The notes beneath the pieces were generated by a model. It was not told the DNA's origin. It saw only the letters and a program-made list of their open reading frames with translations, and did no database searches. From Ochrobactrum sp. CGA5 (GTDB taxonomy: Bacteria; Pseudomonadota; Alphaproteobacteria; Rhizobiales; Rhizobiaceae): a stretch of DNA of 64,000 bases. Position 1 is the first letter of the stretch; each line of letters begins with the position of its first letter. Location: positions 1 to 64,000 of the forward strand of contig NZ_VCIG01000043.1 of the NCBI RefSeq assembly GCF_006345815.1, written 5' to 3'. A program made the translations under genes and the position numbers. Positions 26,701-36,189 of this stretch are shown in pieces.

Positions 26701-27204
26701 CTGCTCGGACCGGAAATGCGCTCGACCGGCGAAGTCATGGGTCTCGACTACGACTACGCCTTGGCCTTCGCAAAGGCACAGCTCGGTGCTGGTGTTGAAT
26801 TGCCGCGCGAAGGCACGGTGTTTGTATCGGTGCGTGACGAAGACAAGGAACGTGTACTCGGCGCGGTGCGCAAGCTTGCAAGCATCGGCTTCAAGGTCAT
26901 GGCAACCGGCGGTACGCAGAAATTCCTCGAAGCCAACGGCGTCGAATCGACCAAGATCAACAAAGTCATCGAAGGCCGTCCGCATGTTGAAGATGCGATC
27001 CGCAATCGCCAGATTCATCTGGTCTTCAACACAACCGACAGCGCCAGTGCGGTATCCGATTCCAAATCGATCCGCCGCGCAACCTTGATGCAGAAGCTGC
27101 CTTATTACACAACCATGGCCGGAGCCGAAGCAGCAGCCGAAGCGATTGTAGCCCTCAAGGCCGGATCGCTGGAAGTGCGTCCGCTTCAGGATTACTTCCG
27201 CTGA
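23719..27204 (+). CDS. carB: Carbamoyl-phosphate synthase large subunit CarB
   Basis: The 1161-residue large subunit that makes carbamoyl phosphate from bicarbonate, ammonia and two ATP. Two homologous ATP-grasp halves are visible: first half with [30 protein letters not shown] and [14 protein letters not shown]; second with [33 protein letters not shown] and [14 protein letters not shown]. The C-terminal MGS-type allosteric domain ([15 protein letters not shown]) closes the chain. About 85 residues longer than E. coli CarB, owing partly to an insert near residues 160-200 ([14 protein letters not shown]), which is usual in Rhizobiales. Terminator at 27228-27251. Confidence 0.98.
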   Translation: MPKRTDIKSILIIGAGPIVIGQACEFDYSGTQACKALKEEGYRIILVNSNPATIMTDPDLADATYIEPITPEVVAKIIAKERPDALLPTMGGQTALNTALSLRRMGVLERYNVEMIGANAEAIDKAEDRALFREAMEKIGLDTPTSMLANATEIKDEDRKRHEARRAEVKAQFSGDELDKALDKLETEWQLGEVERKQRYMTHALAKAAQALDVVGLPAIIRPSFTLGGTGGGIAYNRQEFFEIIERGLDASPTTEVLIEESVLGWKEYEMEVVRDKADNCIIICSIENLDPMGVHTGDSITVAPALTLTDKEYQIMRNASIAVLREIGVETGGSNVQFAINPANGRMIVIEMNPRVSRSSALASKATGFPIAKVAAKLAVGYTLDELDNDITGGATPASFEPSIDYVVTKIPRFAFEKFPGSSPILTTAMKSVGEVMAIGRTFQESLQKALRGLETGLTGLDEIAIPNIDEGDEKNAIRAAIGTPTPDRLRMVAQAMRLGLTTEQIHDVSKIDPWFLEQIEGIVDTEARIREHGLPQDAENLRMLKAMGFSDARLASLTGLDAEDVAKLRNDLDVHPVYKRIDTCAAEFASPTAYMYSTYETPFVGQPHSEAEVSDRKKVVILGGGPNRIGQGIEFDYCCCHAAFALNDADYEAIMVNCNPETVSTDYDTSDRLYFEPLTAEDVLEILRVEQEKGTLHGVIVQFGGQTPLKLANALEKAGIPILGTSPDAIDLAEDRDRFQKLLIKLDLNQPKNGIAYSVEQARLIVADLGFPLVVRPSYVLGGRAMQIIHDERGLQTYLLDTVPELVPEDIKAKYPNDKTGQINTLLGKNPLLFDTYLTQAIEVDVDCLCDGKNSYVSGIMEHIEEAGIHSGDSACSLPVHSLSPETVAELERQTEALAKALNVGGLMNVQFAIKDGEIFILEVNPRASRTVPFVAKTVGTPIAKVAARIMAGESLEAALEAYGGKPKTPSRPHIAVKEAVFPFARFPGVDTLLGPEMRSTGEVMGLDYDYALAFAKAQLGAGVELPREGTVFVSVRDEDKERVLGAVRKLASIGFKVMATGGTQKFLEANGVESTKINKVIEGRPHVEDAIRNRQIHLVFNTTDSASAVSDSKSIRRATLMQKLPYYTTMAGAEAAAEAIVALKAGSLEVRPLQDYFR

Positions 27205-27227
27205 TCGCATAGATCATGAACTTAGAA

Positions 27228-27251
27228 AAGCCGCCGATAAACCGGCGGCTT
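27228..27251 (+). terminator. Rho-independent terminator of carB
   Basis: AAGCCGCCG/CGGCGGCTT stem with loop ATAAAC, followed by TTTTTATG. The convergent ABC gene stops 3 nt further. Confidence 0.9.
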
Positions 27252-27253
27252 TT

Positions 27254-29125
27254 TTATGCTGTTTTAAGGGTTGGTATCTCCAGGGGCTTTCCTGAAGGAT
27301 CATCTTCCAGATTGACCTGCTGCGTGAAAAGCCCATCATGCAGATGTGGCTTGCCAAGATGAATGATGGCTGCTTCTTTCAATTCGGTATTCAGCATATC
27401 GCGAATACGATCATAGGCTTCGGCATCAAGTCCATCGAGCGCGCCATCGATGACGATCCATTGCGGCTTTTGCAGGATCAAGCGCGCAAAGGCGACGCAT
27501 TGACGTTCATCGTCGGTCAGACCCCGATCCCAGCGCGCAACCCGGTCGAGGCTCGTGGAAAGCCGCTCAAGCCCCGCCCGTCGCAGCACATTCTCCAAGT
27601 CTTCTTCCGAAAACCTTTTGATGTCCAGCGGATAGACGATCACGCCCTTTAGGTTGCCAGGAGGAAAATAAGGCGCCCGTGGCATGAAGGCGACGCCATC
27701 GCCGGCAGGCATACCGATCCGCCCCTCACCCCATGGCCAGAGCCCGCCTAATGCGCGGAACAGGAGCGTTCTCTGGGTCTCGGTTCCGCCCGTGACAAGC
27801 ACCCGTTCGCCGGGCTTCACGGAAAAGGCCTTGCAGGAAAGCTTCAGGCACTGATCGGGCGCAGCGATGGAAACATCATCGAGCGTCAGCTTGTCACTGT
27901 CGTTGACGGCAAGATCGATTTGCCGGTCCAGATAGCCAAGCTCGTCCATGCGCAGTACCGCCTGACGAAAGCTCGCGACGCGCAGCAGGGTCGCCCGCCA
28001 GTCTGCAATCGCCCCGAAATTATCAACAAACCAGCGCAGCGCATTATGCACCTGCGAAAACGCACCAACGGCCATCATCAGCCCGCCGAACGTCAGCCCA
28101 CCGCCGAAATAGACCGGAGCCGCAACGAGGATAGGTGCCACGATGGTAAGCCAGCCATAACCGGCCGTTACCCAGGTCAAGCGCGTGGTTGCATAGACAA
28201 TCTTGCGGATCGCAGTCAGAACAGCATCGATATCCAGATCAAGGCGTCGCCGCTCGTCACCTTCTCCGCGCGAGAGGGTGATGGCGTCGAGATGCTCGTT
28301 GACGCGCATCAGCGATGCGCGAAAATCCGCTTCGCGTGCATAGCGATTGGCGTTGATATTGACCAGGCTGCGCCCGACGATCCATGTCAGCCAGGAAGCG
28401 GAAGCCGCATAGATGATAACGGCCCAGACCATGTAGCCAGGGATCGAGAAACTGTAGCCCGCGACATGAAACACGAAACCACTCGAAAGCGACCACAGAA
28501 CGCCGACAAAACTCACCAGAATGACCGTCGACTGAAGCAGATTGATGCCCAGATCGCATGACATTTCGGCAAGATGCCGTGCATCTTCATGCAGACGCTG
28601 GTCGGGATTGATACCGATCTCGCCTGCATTGGCAAGACGGAAAGCCCGGCCCGGCACCAGCCATTGGCCCACCAGATCGCGCGCCAACCCCTCACGCATC
28701 TTGAGCTTGAACATCTGGTTGAGCCAGGTTTGAGACACGTTAAGCACAAGCAGGCTGCCCGCAATCCCGAAAAAGACCAGTAGCTGATGGAAAAAAGCCT
28801 GCATGTCCCGACGTGAAAGCGCGTCGTAGAATGGTTCGTTCCAGCGATTGATAGCGACCTGTCCAATGGCGATCAGCACAATCAGAACGAAAATGCCGGT
28901 CCCAAGTGCGATCAGCGTGTTGCGAACCGGCGAGACCAGAAAAGCCCCGACCATCATCGACACCTGAGAGAAAAGATCGGTCCCGTCGCGTGACGGATTG
29001 CCGCCGATCAGCTTGACCGAACTTTTACGCAGACGCTCGGTGACACTGCGTCTGGGCTTTCTACTGTGGCGCTCTCTTTTAGGCACGCTCTGCTTCGTCT
29101 TGTCTTCGTCTGATTCAGACGTCAT
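27254..29125 (-). CDS. SbmA/BacA/YddA-type ABC protein with degenerate ATPase domain
   Basis: A 623-residue fused permease-ATPase of the YddA branch (ABC_membrane_2) related to SbmA/BacA. The membrane half has NRWNEPFYDALSRRDMQAF and NPDQRLHEDARHL, both signature blocks. The C-terminal half aligns as an ATP-binding domain, but its key motifs are lost: the Walker A position reads GGTETQRT instead of GxxxxGKT, the signature position LTDDERQC instead of LSGGQ, Walker B ends VIDGALDGLD with Gly for the catalytic Glu, and the switch His position reads HLGKPH. ATP hydrolysis is therefore doubtful. A charged N-terminal extension (KRERHSRKPRRSVTERLRKS) precedes the first helix. Substrate unknown. Confidence 0.85.
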   Translation of the reverse strand: MTSESDEDKTKQSVPKRERHSRKPRRSVTERLRKSSVKLIGGNPSRDGTDLFSQVSMMVGAFLVSPVRNTLIALGTGIFVLIVLIAIGQVAINRWNEPFYDALSRRDMQAFFHQLLVFFGIAGSLLVLNVSQTWLNQMFKLKMREGLARDLVGQWLVPGRAFRLANAGEIGINPDQRLHEDARHLAEMSCDLGINLLQSTVILVSFVGVLWSLSSGFVFHVAGYSFSIPGYMVWAVIIYAASASWLTWIVGRSLVNINANRYAREADFRASLMRVNEHLDAITLSRGEGDERRRLDLDIDAVLTAIRKIVYATTRLTWVTAGYGWLTIVAPILVAAPVYFGGGLTFGGLMMAVGAFSQVHNALRWFVDNFGAIADWRATLLRVASFRQAVLRMDELGYLDRQIDLAVNDSDKLTLDDVSIAAPDQCLKLSCKAFSVKPGERVLVTGGTETQRTLLFRALGGLWPWGEGRIGMPAGDGVAFMPRAPYFPPGNLKGVIVYPLDIKRFSEEDLENVLRRAGLERLSTSLDRVARWDRGLTDDERQCVAFARLILQKPQWIVIDGALDGLDAEAYDRIRDMLNTELKEAAIIHLGKPHLHDGLFTQQVNLEDDPSGKPLEIPTLKTA

Positions 29126-29331
29126 GTCCTGCCTCGCTGCCCATCCGCCCGTTCAATCTCGCAGTTATGTCTGCAACATGCTGAATATCTGCGTCACGTG
29201 GAAGTCAAAGATAGGAGATCAGTACGCTTTTCCCGCAAATCACCCATGATGGCCCACAACAATATGTGGGTTTTACCGCAAATCATTCGTTGCAATTATG
29301 GCCAGAGCACGAACCCTGCCGGAAGCACTCC

Positions 29332-29772
29332 ATGACCGTTACAATCCAGCCCATCGACAAAGTGCTCATTTATGCAACCTGGAACAGTCGCCTTCTAGTT
29401 TTTGAAGAACCGGATTCTCCTGAAACGCCGCTTCAGGTGCCGGGCGGCACGGTCGATGCCGGAGAAGATATTCTCGCCGCCGCTTATCGCGAATTTGCCG
29501 AAGAAACGGGGCTTCTCTACGACGACGGCATGATCCATGTCGAAACCGTCGATTATGACTACCCCGAACTCGGAAGGACGGAGCCGCATCGCCGCCACTG
29601 CTTTCATTTGCAATTGAGAAGTTCCGCGCCTGAAACCTGGGATCATTATGAAATGACACCATGCGACGGAGGTGCTCCGATCCTGTTCCGGCTATTTTGG
29701 CTCGACCGATCGAGCGCGCAAAACCGGCTCGGACTCGGCATGGCGAGAAGCTTGAATAAAATCAGTTTCTAG
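29332..29772 (+). CDS. Nudix hydrolase
   Basis: A 146-residue Nudix enzyme, expected to hydrolyse a nucleoside diphosphate linked to another moiety. The Nudix box is complete: GGTVDAGED, then ILAAAYREFAEETGLL (GX5EX7REUXEEXGU), residues about 36-60. ATG 29332 follows GGAAG; a longer frame starting at 29266 has an N terminus unlike the family. The substrate cannot be read from sequence. Its own promoter region would be 29126-29331, shared with the divergent ABC gene. Confidence 0.9.
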   Translation: MTVTIQPIDKVLIYATWNSRLLVFEEPDSPETPLQVPGGTVDAGEDILAAAYREFAEETGLLYDDGMIHVETVDYDYPELGRTEPHRRHCFHLQLRSSAPETWDHYEMTPCDGGAPILFRLFWLDRSSAQNRLGLGMARSLNKISF

Positions 29773-29964
29773 CTGGCAACGTAGCTGTCTTGTATTGGTC
29801 AAATTTGTCGCATATAGTTGTTGCATCGATTTTTCGGTCAAGTGACTTTGCGACCCGTGCGGCCTGCCGTGCTTCCTAACGATCTCCTGTCCATAAATTC
29901 GATTCACAGGGACGTGTGCGAAGCATACGGACTACTCTACTACTATGTTACAAAGGAATTTCCC
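29773..29964 (+). promoter_or_regulatory. Upstream region and probable long 5' leader of the cold-shock gene
   Basis: 192 bases between the Nudix gene and the cold-shock protein. Cold-shock mRNAs usually have long structured leaders that control translation with temperature. A pyrimidine-rich stretch ACTACTCTACTACTATG lies near the end. I cannot place the promoter. Confidence 0.4.
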
Positions 29965-30174
29965 ATGGCTACGGGAACAGTTAAGTGGTTCAACACGACC
30001 AAGGGCTTCGGCTTCATTCAGCCTGATCAGGGCGGCACGGACGTTTTCGTTCACATCTCCGCCGTTCAGCGCGCTGGTCTGGCCACGCTCGATGAAGGTC
30101 AGAAGGTTTCGTACGAAATCGTACAGGACCGTCGTTCGGGCCGTTCGTCTGCCGACAACCTCGTCGCAGCATAA
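29965..30174 (+). CDS. cspA: Cold-shock domain protein (CspA family)
   Basis: A 69-residue single cold-shock domain that binds single-stranded RNA/DNA. RNP1 is KGFGFIQP and RNP2 is VFVHISAV, both intact; the start [14 protein letters not shown] is canonical. AAAGGA lies 9 nt before ATG 29965. It acts as an RNA chaperone; cold inducibility is family knowledge only. A second cold-shock gene lies at 57000. Terminator at 30199-30216. Confidence 0.96.
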   Translation: MATGTVKWFNTTKGFGFIQPDQGGTDVFVHISAVQRAGLATLDEGQKVSYEIVQDRRSGRSSADNLVAA

Positions 30175-30198
30175 GTTTTGCCGCAAGGCAGAGAAAAG

Positions 30199-30216
30199 GC
30201 GGGTCTTCGGGCCCGC
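30199..30216 (+). terminator. Rho-independent terminator of cspA
   Basis: GCGGGTC/GGCCCGC stem (one G-U pair) with loop TTCG, followed by TTTTTTGTTTG. Confidence 0.88.
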
Positions 30217-30238
30217 TTTTTTGTTTGTCTGCCTTTAC

Positions 30239-30721
30239 TCAACCCTTCGCCAGCGCGCTTGCGCCCAGAATTAAAGCCGCGATCAGAGCCGCAATGGTGC
30301 GGATATGATTCCACATGCTCCAGTCGCGTACATAAGCGAACCATACATCCGCCGACGCCGCAGCATTGGCATCCATCCCGGCGAGCTGGTTGTTCAGTGG
30401 CACATTCAGAATCATCGTGACGCCAATCGTGCCGACGAGATAGACGACAGCGCCAATCATCGCCCACTTTGACAGACCTCCAAAACCCGTCAATCCCAGC
30501 GCGACAATCACCAGACACAACAATGCTGTACCAAAAAAGGCAGCAAAGAACGTCGCATTGATAACGGTGATATTGATCGACTGCATCGCCGTTATACCAG
30601 CATTGGCCGGAATGCGTGCCAGCGCGGCCATCACGAAACTTGAAAACGCATAGAAGATGCCCCCTGTAATCGCGCTTCCCCACGCCGTCAGCAGAACAAG
30701 CAGTTGAAAACTCGTCGTCAT
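30239..30721 (-). CDS. DUF1772 (anthrone-oxygenase-like) membrane protein
   Basis: A 160-residue membrane protein with four hydrophobic helices matching DUF1772: FQLLVLLTAWGSAITGGIFY, the conserved NVPLNNQLAG after helix three, and a C-terminal TWNHxR-like WNHIRTIAALIAAL. Start at ATG 30721, preceded by GGGAGGA; a GTG-type extension of five residues is unlikely. The gene is divergent from the TetR-family gene at 30867 and the twin inverted repeats between them suggest that it is the regulator's target. Confidence 0.87.
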   Translation of the reverse strand: MTTSFQLLVLLTAWGSAITGGIFYAFSSFVMAALARIPANAGITAMQSINITVINATFFAAFFGTALLCLVIVALGLTGFGGLSKWAMIGAVVYLVGTIGVTMILNVPLNNQLAGMDANAAASADVWFAYVRDWSMWNHIRTIAALIAALILGASALAKG

Positions 30722-30792
30722 CGTTGGTCCTCCCATCCGCCGTCAACGGCAGCGTTGCGCGCACGATGCGCGTTCGTCTTCCTTCTTTTAAA

Positions 30793-30836
30793 ATATGAGA
30801 AACCCTCATATTGCAATATGTGAGAGTTCCTCATAT
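30793..30836. promoter_or_regulatory. Twin TetR-type operators
   Basis: Two inverted repeats with the same design: ATATGAG-N5-CTCATAT (30793-30811, perfect) and ATGTGAG-N5-CTCATAT (30818-30836, one mismatch), offset by 25 bp. They lie between the divergent DUF1772 and TetR genes, 31 nt before the TetR start. A TetR dimer probably binds each one. Confidence 0.82.
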
Positions 30837-30866
30837 TCTGTCAAGAGCGAAATATGTGGGTCGATA

Positions 30867-31517
30867 ATGAATCAGAATTCCGCCAAGCAAGCAGAGACAG
30901 CCAGTGCATCAGTTCTGCGCCGCACGCCAAGCCAAAGCCGCGCACAGGAAAAAATTCGTCGCATCGCTGAATGCGCTACAGCTCTAATCGCCGCCAAAGG
31001 CAGCGACAGTCTCAAGATGAGTGAAATCGCCCAGCAGGCTGGTATTTCCATCGGCGCGCTCTATCAGTATTTTCCCGATAAAAGTGCGCTGATCCGTTAC
31101 CTGTTTGAGAGGTGCAATGCGCAATCGCGCCAATGCATCGCGGAAGGACTTGCAGCAGCCAGTTCGGCTGACGAGCTGCTTGTCGCCTTCAATGCCTTGA
31201 TGGATGACTATCTGGCCCTGATGCGGCTGGAACCGGCAATGCGCGATATCTGGTCGGCCACGCAGACAGATAAGTCCCTGTCAAAGATGGAGATTGCGGA
31301 AAGCAGGCGGAACGGCCAGCTACTGGCCAAAACGATCCGTCGACTGGCACCCGGCACACTTCCGTCACAACTGGACGAAACCGCCTTCCTGCTGATGCAT
31401 TTCGGCGAATCCACCATGCGCATCGCCGTCGAGGTTTCGGAAATCGAATGCGATGCGCTGATAGCCGCTTATAAACTGATGGCCACGCGCTGCTTGCGCG
31501 ATCTGATGGCGGGATGA
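30867..31517 (+). CDS. TetR family transcriptional regulator
   Basis: A 216-residue repressor-type regulator. The N-terminal TetR helix-turn-helix is at about residues 22-75: AQEKIRRIAECATALIAAKG then MSEIAQQAGISIGALYQYFP and DKSALIRYLF. The C-terminal ligand domain is variable. I start it at ATG 30867 (MNQNSAKQAE); an upstream in-frame ATG at 30795 would lie inside the operator. It most likely represses itself and the divergent DUF1772 gene through the repeats at 30793-30836. It is convergent with the GST gene, only 3 bp apart. Confidence 0.92.
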   Translation: MNQNSAKQAETASASVLRRTPSQSRAQEKIRRIAECATALIAAKGSDSLKMSEIAQQAGISIGALYQYFPDKSALIRYLFERCNAQSRQCIAEGLAAASSADELLVAFNALMDDYLALMRLEPAMRDIWSATQTDKSLSKMEIAESRRNGQLLAKTIRRLAPGTLPSQLDETAFLLMHFGESTMRIAVEVSEIECDALIAAYKLMATRCLRDLMAG

Positions 31518-31520
31518 AAC

Positions 31521-32132
31521 TTACGGCAACCAGTCGATCGGCACATGCCCCTCGTCGCTGGCCACGCGCTGTAGCCATGCACGGACAGCGGGATATTGCT
31601 GCATGTTGAAACCGCCAAGATGCGCTTCATGCGTGTAGGCATAGAGTGCAATATCAGCCACCGTATAATCGTCACCGGCGATGAACGAAGTTTTCTTCAA
31701 TTGAGCTTCCATTACTGCCAGCGCCTTGTCGCCACCGGCTAGCGTGGCCGCAAGACGCTCCGGGGTCGCATCGCGGGACCGCTCTGGATAGACCATCAAG
31801 GCCCGGCGTACTGCGATGTAAGGCTCATGGCTATATTGTTCGAAGAACAGCCACTGATAGACCAGCGCGCGCTCGTAAGCGTCTGTCGGTAACAAGGCCG
31901 TCCCCTCCGCCAGATGCAAGAGAATGGCATTCGATTCAGCGAGGAAGCGCCCGTCTTCGAGTTCCAGCAATGGAACCTTGCCGTTCGGGTTCTTGGCCAG
32001 GTATTCCGGTGTGCGCGTCGATCCATCAAGCGAGGAAACCGCAACATGACGAAAGGGCTTGCCGATTTTTGCCAGAAGCAGGCGAGGTTTGTAACAATTG
32101 CCGGAATCGGCGTGCTCATAAAGTGTCAGCAT
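31521..32132 (-). CDS. Glutathione S-transferase family protein
   Basis: A 203-residue cytosolic GST. The N-terminal thioredoxin-fold domain shows LYEHADSGNCYKPRLLLAKI and the cis-Pro/Glu-Ser glutathione site as KVPLLELEDGRFLAESNAIL; the C-terminal helical domain has YTVADIALYAYTHEA, the conserved N-capping box. GGAGAAG lies 3 nt before ATG 32132. A detoxification role is inferred; the substrate is unknown. No partner gene is evident. Confidence 0.92.
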   Translation of the reverse strand: MLTLYEHADSGNCYKPRLLLAKIGKPFRHVAVSSLDGSTRTPEYLAKNPNGKVPLLELEDGRFLAESNAILLHLAEGTALLPTDAYERALVYQWLFFEQYSHEPYIAVRRALMVYPERSRDATPERLAATLAGGDKALAVMEAQLKKTSFIAGDDYTVADIALYAYTHEAHLGGFNMQQYPAVRAWLQRVASDEGHVPIDWLP

Positions 32133-32272
32133 GATCTTCTCCTATCGTGCGGCAATATTTCTGCCCGGCGGCCTCGTGTCCAATCAGTTTCTTTGCGTTG
32201 ATATGTCAGCATTGCTGATGGATCTGTTCGTTTCGGCAACACATTTTTGCGAAATCCAGCAATTGCCGATGA

Positions 32273-33586
<1,314 letters not shown>

Positions 33587-33607
33587 CAGCCTAAAAGATT
33601 GAATGAC

Positions 33608-33629
33608 AAAGGGGCCGAAAGGCCCCTTT
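33608..33629 (+). terminator. Rho-independent terminator of aatA
   Basis: AAAGGGGCC/GGCCCCTTT stem with loop GAAA, followed by TTTCGTG. Confidence 0.92.
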
Positions 33630-33671
33630 TTCGTGCAAACAATTCAACGAACAAAAGAGGGAAGGCAAAAA

Positions 33672-33787
33672 GCCAAAAAAAAAGCCAGACAAATGTCTGG
33701 CTTTGAGTTTTGAAGGTGCCTTGAGGCAAACCTCCAGAGGGGAACACTCAGCCCGCGCAAATGGGAGGAGGAAACGCAGCGCTGAGA
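33672..33787 (-). ncRNA. Probable AbcR-type (alpha-r15) small regulatory RNA
   Basis: A minus-strand unit of about 116 nt with promoter and terminator but no frame. Upstream, TTGCAA (33818-33823) and CATATA (33795-33800) are 17 nt apart, giving a start near 33787. The RNA contains anti-Shine-Dalgarno pyrimidine stretches CCTCCTCCC and TCCCCTCTGG, and ends in an 11-bp hairpin (33681-33704, AAAGCCAGACA/TGTCTGGCTTT) followed by eight or more U. This layout, size and the loops fit AbcR1/AbcR2, Hfq-dependent RNAs that repress ABC-transporter mRNAs. The exact member is not decided. Ends are approximate. Confidence 0.7.
33681..33704 (-). terminator. Terminator of the AbcR-like sRNA
   Basis: Perfect 11-bp stem with a 2-nt TT centre (in practice an 8-10 bp stem with a small loop) followed by a long T-run on the minus strand. 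Confidence 0.9.
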
Positions 33788-34025
33788 TGACCTTTATATG
33801 CCTCTTGCCCATTGTTTTTGCAATGCGACTTTAGCGCAATGCAGCCATGCATTTTACGCATGTCTAGATCAAGAGTTAAAATTATTTAAAAACAAATACT
33901 TATGGCGATACAAATTATCTCGCAATATTATAATGCGCAGATTAGCCGCCTAAAGCATGAGCATCGGCATAACAACGATGCCTCCAAATTTGGCAAATCC
34001 CCCCTCTCTGAGTCGCTTGAAGCAG

Positions 34026-34065
34026 ATGTCATGCAACTGTCACTGCAGTGCAGCGAGCTTGTCAC
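34026..34065 (+). promoter_or_regulatory. Probable PHO box upstream of the phosphodiesterase-ABC operon
   Basis: Half-sites ATGTCAT (34026) and CTGTCAC (34037) are exactly 11 bp apart; a further TTGTCAC (34059) keeps the register after one skipped turn. This matches the PhoB repeat spacing seen at 16595-16623. It lies about 100-140 bp before the first gene of an operon fitting organic-phosphate scavenging. Confidence 0.65.
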
Positions 34066-34168
34066 ACAACAAGCCTAAAAGCCCCGGCAAGATGCCGTGC
34101 ATGTCGCGCCGCCTGAAGTGCGCGAGCAAGTGCTGCGACAATAGACAGACCCGAGAAGGAGCGTACCC

Positions 34169-35014
34169 GTGCGGATCGTTCAGATTACAGACACCCACCT
34201 CAGCCCCATCAAGCCGCACTTCAATCGCAACTGGGAACCACTCGTTGCCTGGATCGATCGGCAGAAGCCCGATCTTATCATCCACACTGGCGACCTTACA
34301 GTGGATGGCGCCGACGTGGAGGCCGATCTTCTGTTCTGCCGTGCCTGTCTGAATGAACTTCCAGCGCGTGTTCTCAGCCTTCCGGGCAATCACGACATCG
34401 GTCACCTTCCTGAAAGCCACCAGCCGGTCAATCTACAACGCCTGATGCGTTGGCGTCGCCATATCGGACCGGACCGCTGGGCGGAAAACTTCGGCAACTG
34501 GCGTATTATCGGCCTTAACAGCCTTATCATCGGCTCCGGTGAGGCCGAAGAAGCAGACCAGTTCCGGTGGCTCGAAGATGAATTGAAGAACAGCGATGGC
34601 AAGCCTGTTGCCGTCTTCGCCCACAAGCCGCTCTTTGTGGACGATCCCGATGAAGGCGATAGCGGTTACTGGGGCATCCGCCCCGCCCCGCGCCAGCGTC
34701 TCTATGATTTATTCGCGCAGTACAATGTGCATTTACATGCCAGCGGTCACCTGCACCGTGCGTGGTCAGGCGAGGCTTTCGGCACGAACTATATCTGGGC
34801 TCCCGCTGCTGCCTTCATCGTTGGTCCGATGGAACGCGACCTCCCCGGCGAGCGCATTCTCGGCGCTGCCATTCACGATCTCAATGAAGTCGCCACGAGC
34901 AGCATTGTCCGCATCGATGGGCTGACGCCTTATGTCATCGACGATGTGGTGCATGAAGTCTATCCACACCATGCCGGCGACAGCGAAAAAGTCACCGAGG
35001 AGGCAAGCCAGTGA
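34169..35014 (+). CDS. CpdA-like class III metallophosphoesterase/phosphodiesterase
   Basis: A 281-residue cytoplasmic calcineurin-type phosphoesterase. Metal-binding motifs are in order: QITDTHL (D-x-H, residue ~8), HTGDLTVDG (GD), LPGNHD (GNH[DE]), FAHKPL and SGHLHRAW (GHxH). This is the set of cAMP or glycerophosphodiester phosphodiesterases (CpdA/GpdQ group). GTG 34169 follows AAGGAG. The gene overlaps the ABC ATPase start by 4 bp (GTGA), so they are translationally coupled. With the importer downstream it probably splits an imported phosphodiester; the exact substrate is inference. Confidence 0.9.
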   Translation: MRIVQITDTHLSPIKPHFNRNWEPLVAWIDRQKPDLIIHTGDLTVDGADVEADLLFCRACLNELPARVLSLPGNHDIGHLPESHQPVNLQRLMRWRRHIGPDRWAENFGNWRIIGLNSLIIGSGEAEEADQFRWLEDELKNSDGKPVAVFAHKPLFVDDPDEGDSGYWGIRPAPRQRLYDLFAQYNVHLHASGHLHRAWSGEAFGTNYIWAPAAAFIVGPMERDLPGERILGAAIHDLNEVATSSIVRIDGLTPYVIDDVVHEVYPHHAGDSEKVTEEASQ

Positions 35015-36189
35015 GCACGCTTGTCCTCCGTGACATCGGTAAATCCTATGGCGGGAACCGCATTCTCGATGGCATTTCCATTGAAGCTGCGGAAGGCGAG
35101 TTCATCGCTCTCGTCGGCCCCTCAGGCTGCGGCAAGAGCACATTACTGCGTATTCTCGCCGGTCTCGACCATGCGGACGAAGGAAGCGTTGAGCTTGCCG
35201 GGCGCAACATAACCGGCGCTCATCCCGCAGACCGCAACATCGCCATGGTGTTCCAGTCCTACGCGCTCTATCCCCATCTGACGACAGCGCAAAACATCGC
35301 GGTACCGCTTGCAATGCGTGATCTGACCGCCGTGGAACGCCTGCCCATGATCGGCGCGCTCATTCCTGGCCAGCGCAGCAAACGCACCGCCATACAGAAG
35401 CAGGTCAAGGCAACCGCAGCGAGCCTCAAGATCGATCATCTGCTCGACCGTAAACCTGGCCAGATGTCGGGTGGCCAGCGCCAGCGTGTGGCTCTTGCCC
35501 GCGCGCTCGTCCGTCAGCCGGGCGTGTTCCTGATGGATGAGCCGCTGTCCAATCTCGATGCCAATCTGCGCGTTCACACCCGCGCGGAAATCGTTGAGCT
35601 GCATCGCCGTGCCGGTGTTCCCACCATCTACGTGACCCACGATCAGGCCGAAGCGCTCAGCATGGCCGACCGGGTTGCCGTCATGATGGGCGGCAAGCTG
35701 CTCCAGATCGATACGCCAACCGCAATCTATAACGATCCTCGTCATATCGAGGTGGCGCAGTTCATCGGCACGCCGCGCATCAATATTCTGGAAGCGTTGG
35801 TCAGTGACAACGGCATGGTTCATTTTGCCGGCCGTCCCGTCTTGCAAGACGTAGCTGCCCATTCCGGTACCAATATCCGTATCGGCATTCGTCCCGAACA
35901 TTTCCAGCTCAAGCCGCACGACAGGACAGGCATTGCGGGCACGATCTCGCGGATAGAGTTTCTCGGCTCGGAAGTTCTCGTCTATCTCGATGCTCCCGGC
36001 GCAACACACCATCTCACTGTGAAGCTTTCACCCGAAGAAGGTCGCGACATCGTGGTCGGCCTGCCCGTCGGCCTGCATTTCGATGCGAGCAACGCCTATC
36101 TCTTCGGGGAAGATGGTCTGCGCCTTCGCCAGCCAGCCGGAAACATCGTCAAGATCGCATTGCCGACAAAGGCTGCCGCACATGTCTGA
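35011..36189 (+). CDS. ABC importer ATPase (UgpC/MalK type)
   Basis: A 392-residue CUT1-type ATPase. Walker A GPSGCGKST (residues ~38), signature MSGGQRQRVALARALVRQP, Walker B VFLMDEPLSNLDANLR and the switch His in YVTHDQAEALSMADRVAVM are all intact. A TOBE-type regulatory tail (IRIGIRPEHFQLKPHD) occupies the last 120 residues. An insert of about 20 residues (PMIGALIPGQRSKRTAIQKQ) sits before the signature, unlike MalK. Its start overlaps the phosphodiesterase stop and its stop overlaps the next permease, showing one operon. It energises uptake by the two permeases. Confidence 0.94.
   Translation: MSTLVLRDIGKSYGGNRILDGISIEAAEGEFIALVGPSGCGKSTLLRILAGLDHADEGSVELAGRNITGAHPADRNIAMVFQSYALYPHLTTAQNIAVPLAMRDLTAVERLPMIGALIPGQRSKRTAIQKQVKATAASLKIDHLLDRKPGQMSGGQRQRVALARALVRQPGVFLMDEPLSNLDANLRVHTRAEIVELHRRAGVPTIYVTHDQAEALSMADRVAVMMGGKLLQIDTPTAIYNDPRHIEVAQFIGTPRINILEALVSDNGMVHFAGRPVLQDVAAHSGTNIRIGIRPEHFQLKPHDRTGIAGTISRIEFLGSEVLVYLDAPGATHHLTVKLSPEEGRDIVVGLPVGLHFDASNAYLFGEDGLRLRQPAGNIVKIALPTKAAAHV

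Noticed and set aside
33961-33981. GCATCG/CGATGC hairpin upstream of the phosphodiesterase operon
   Set aside because: Short 6-bp arms with a 9-nt loop and no T-run or neighbouring unit; could be chance.
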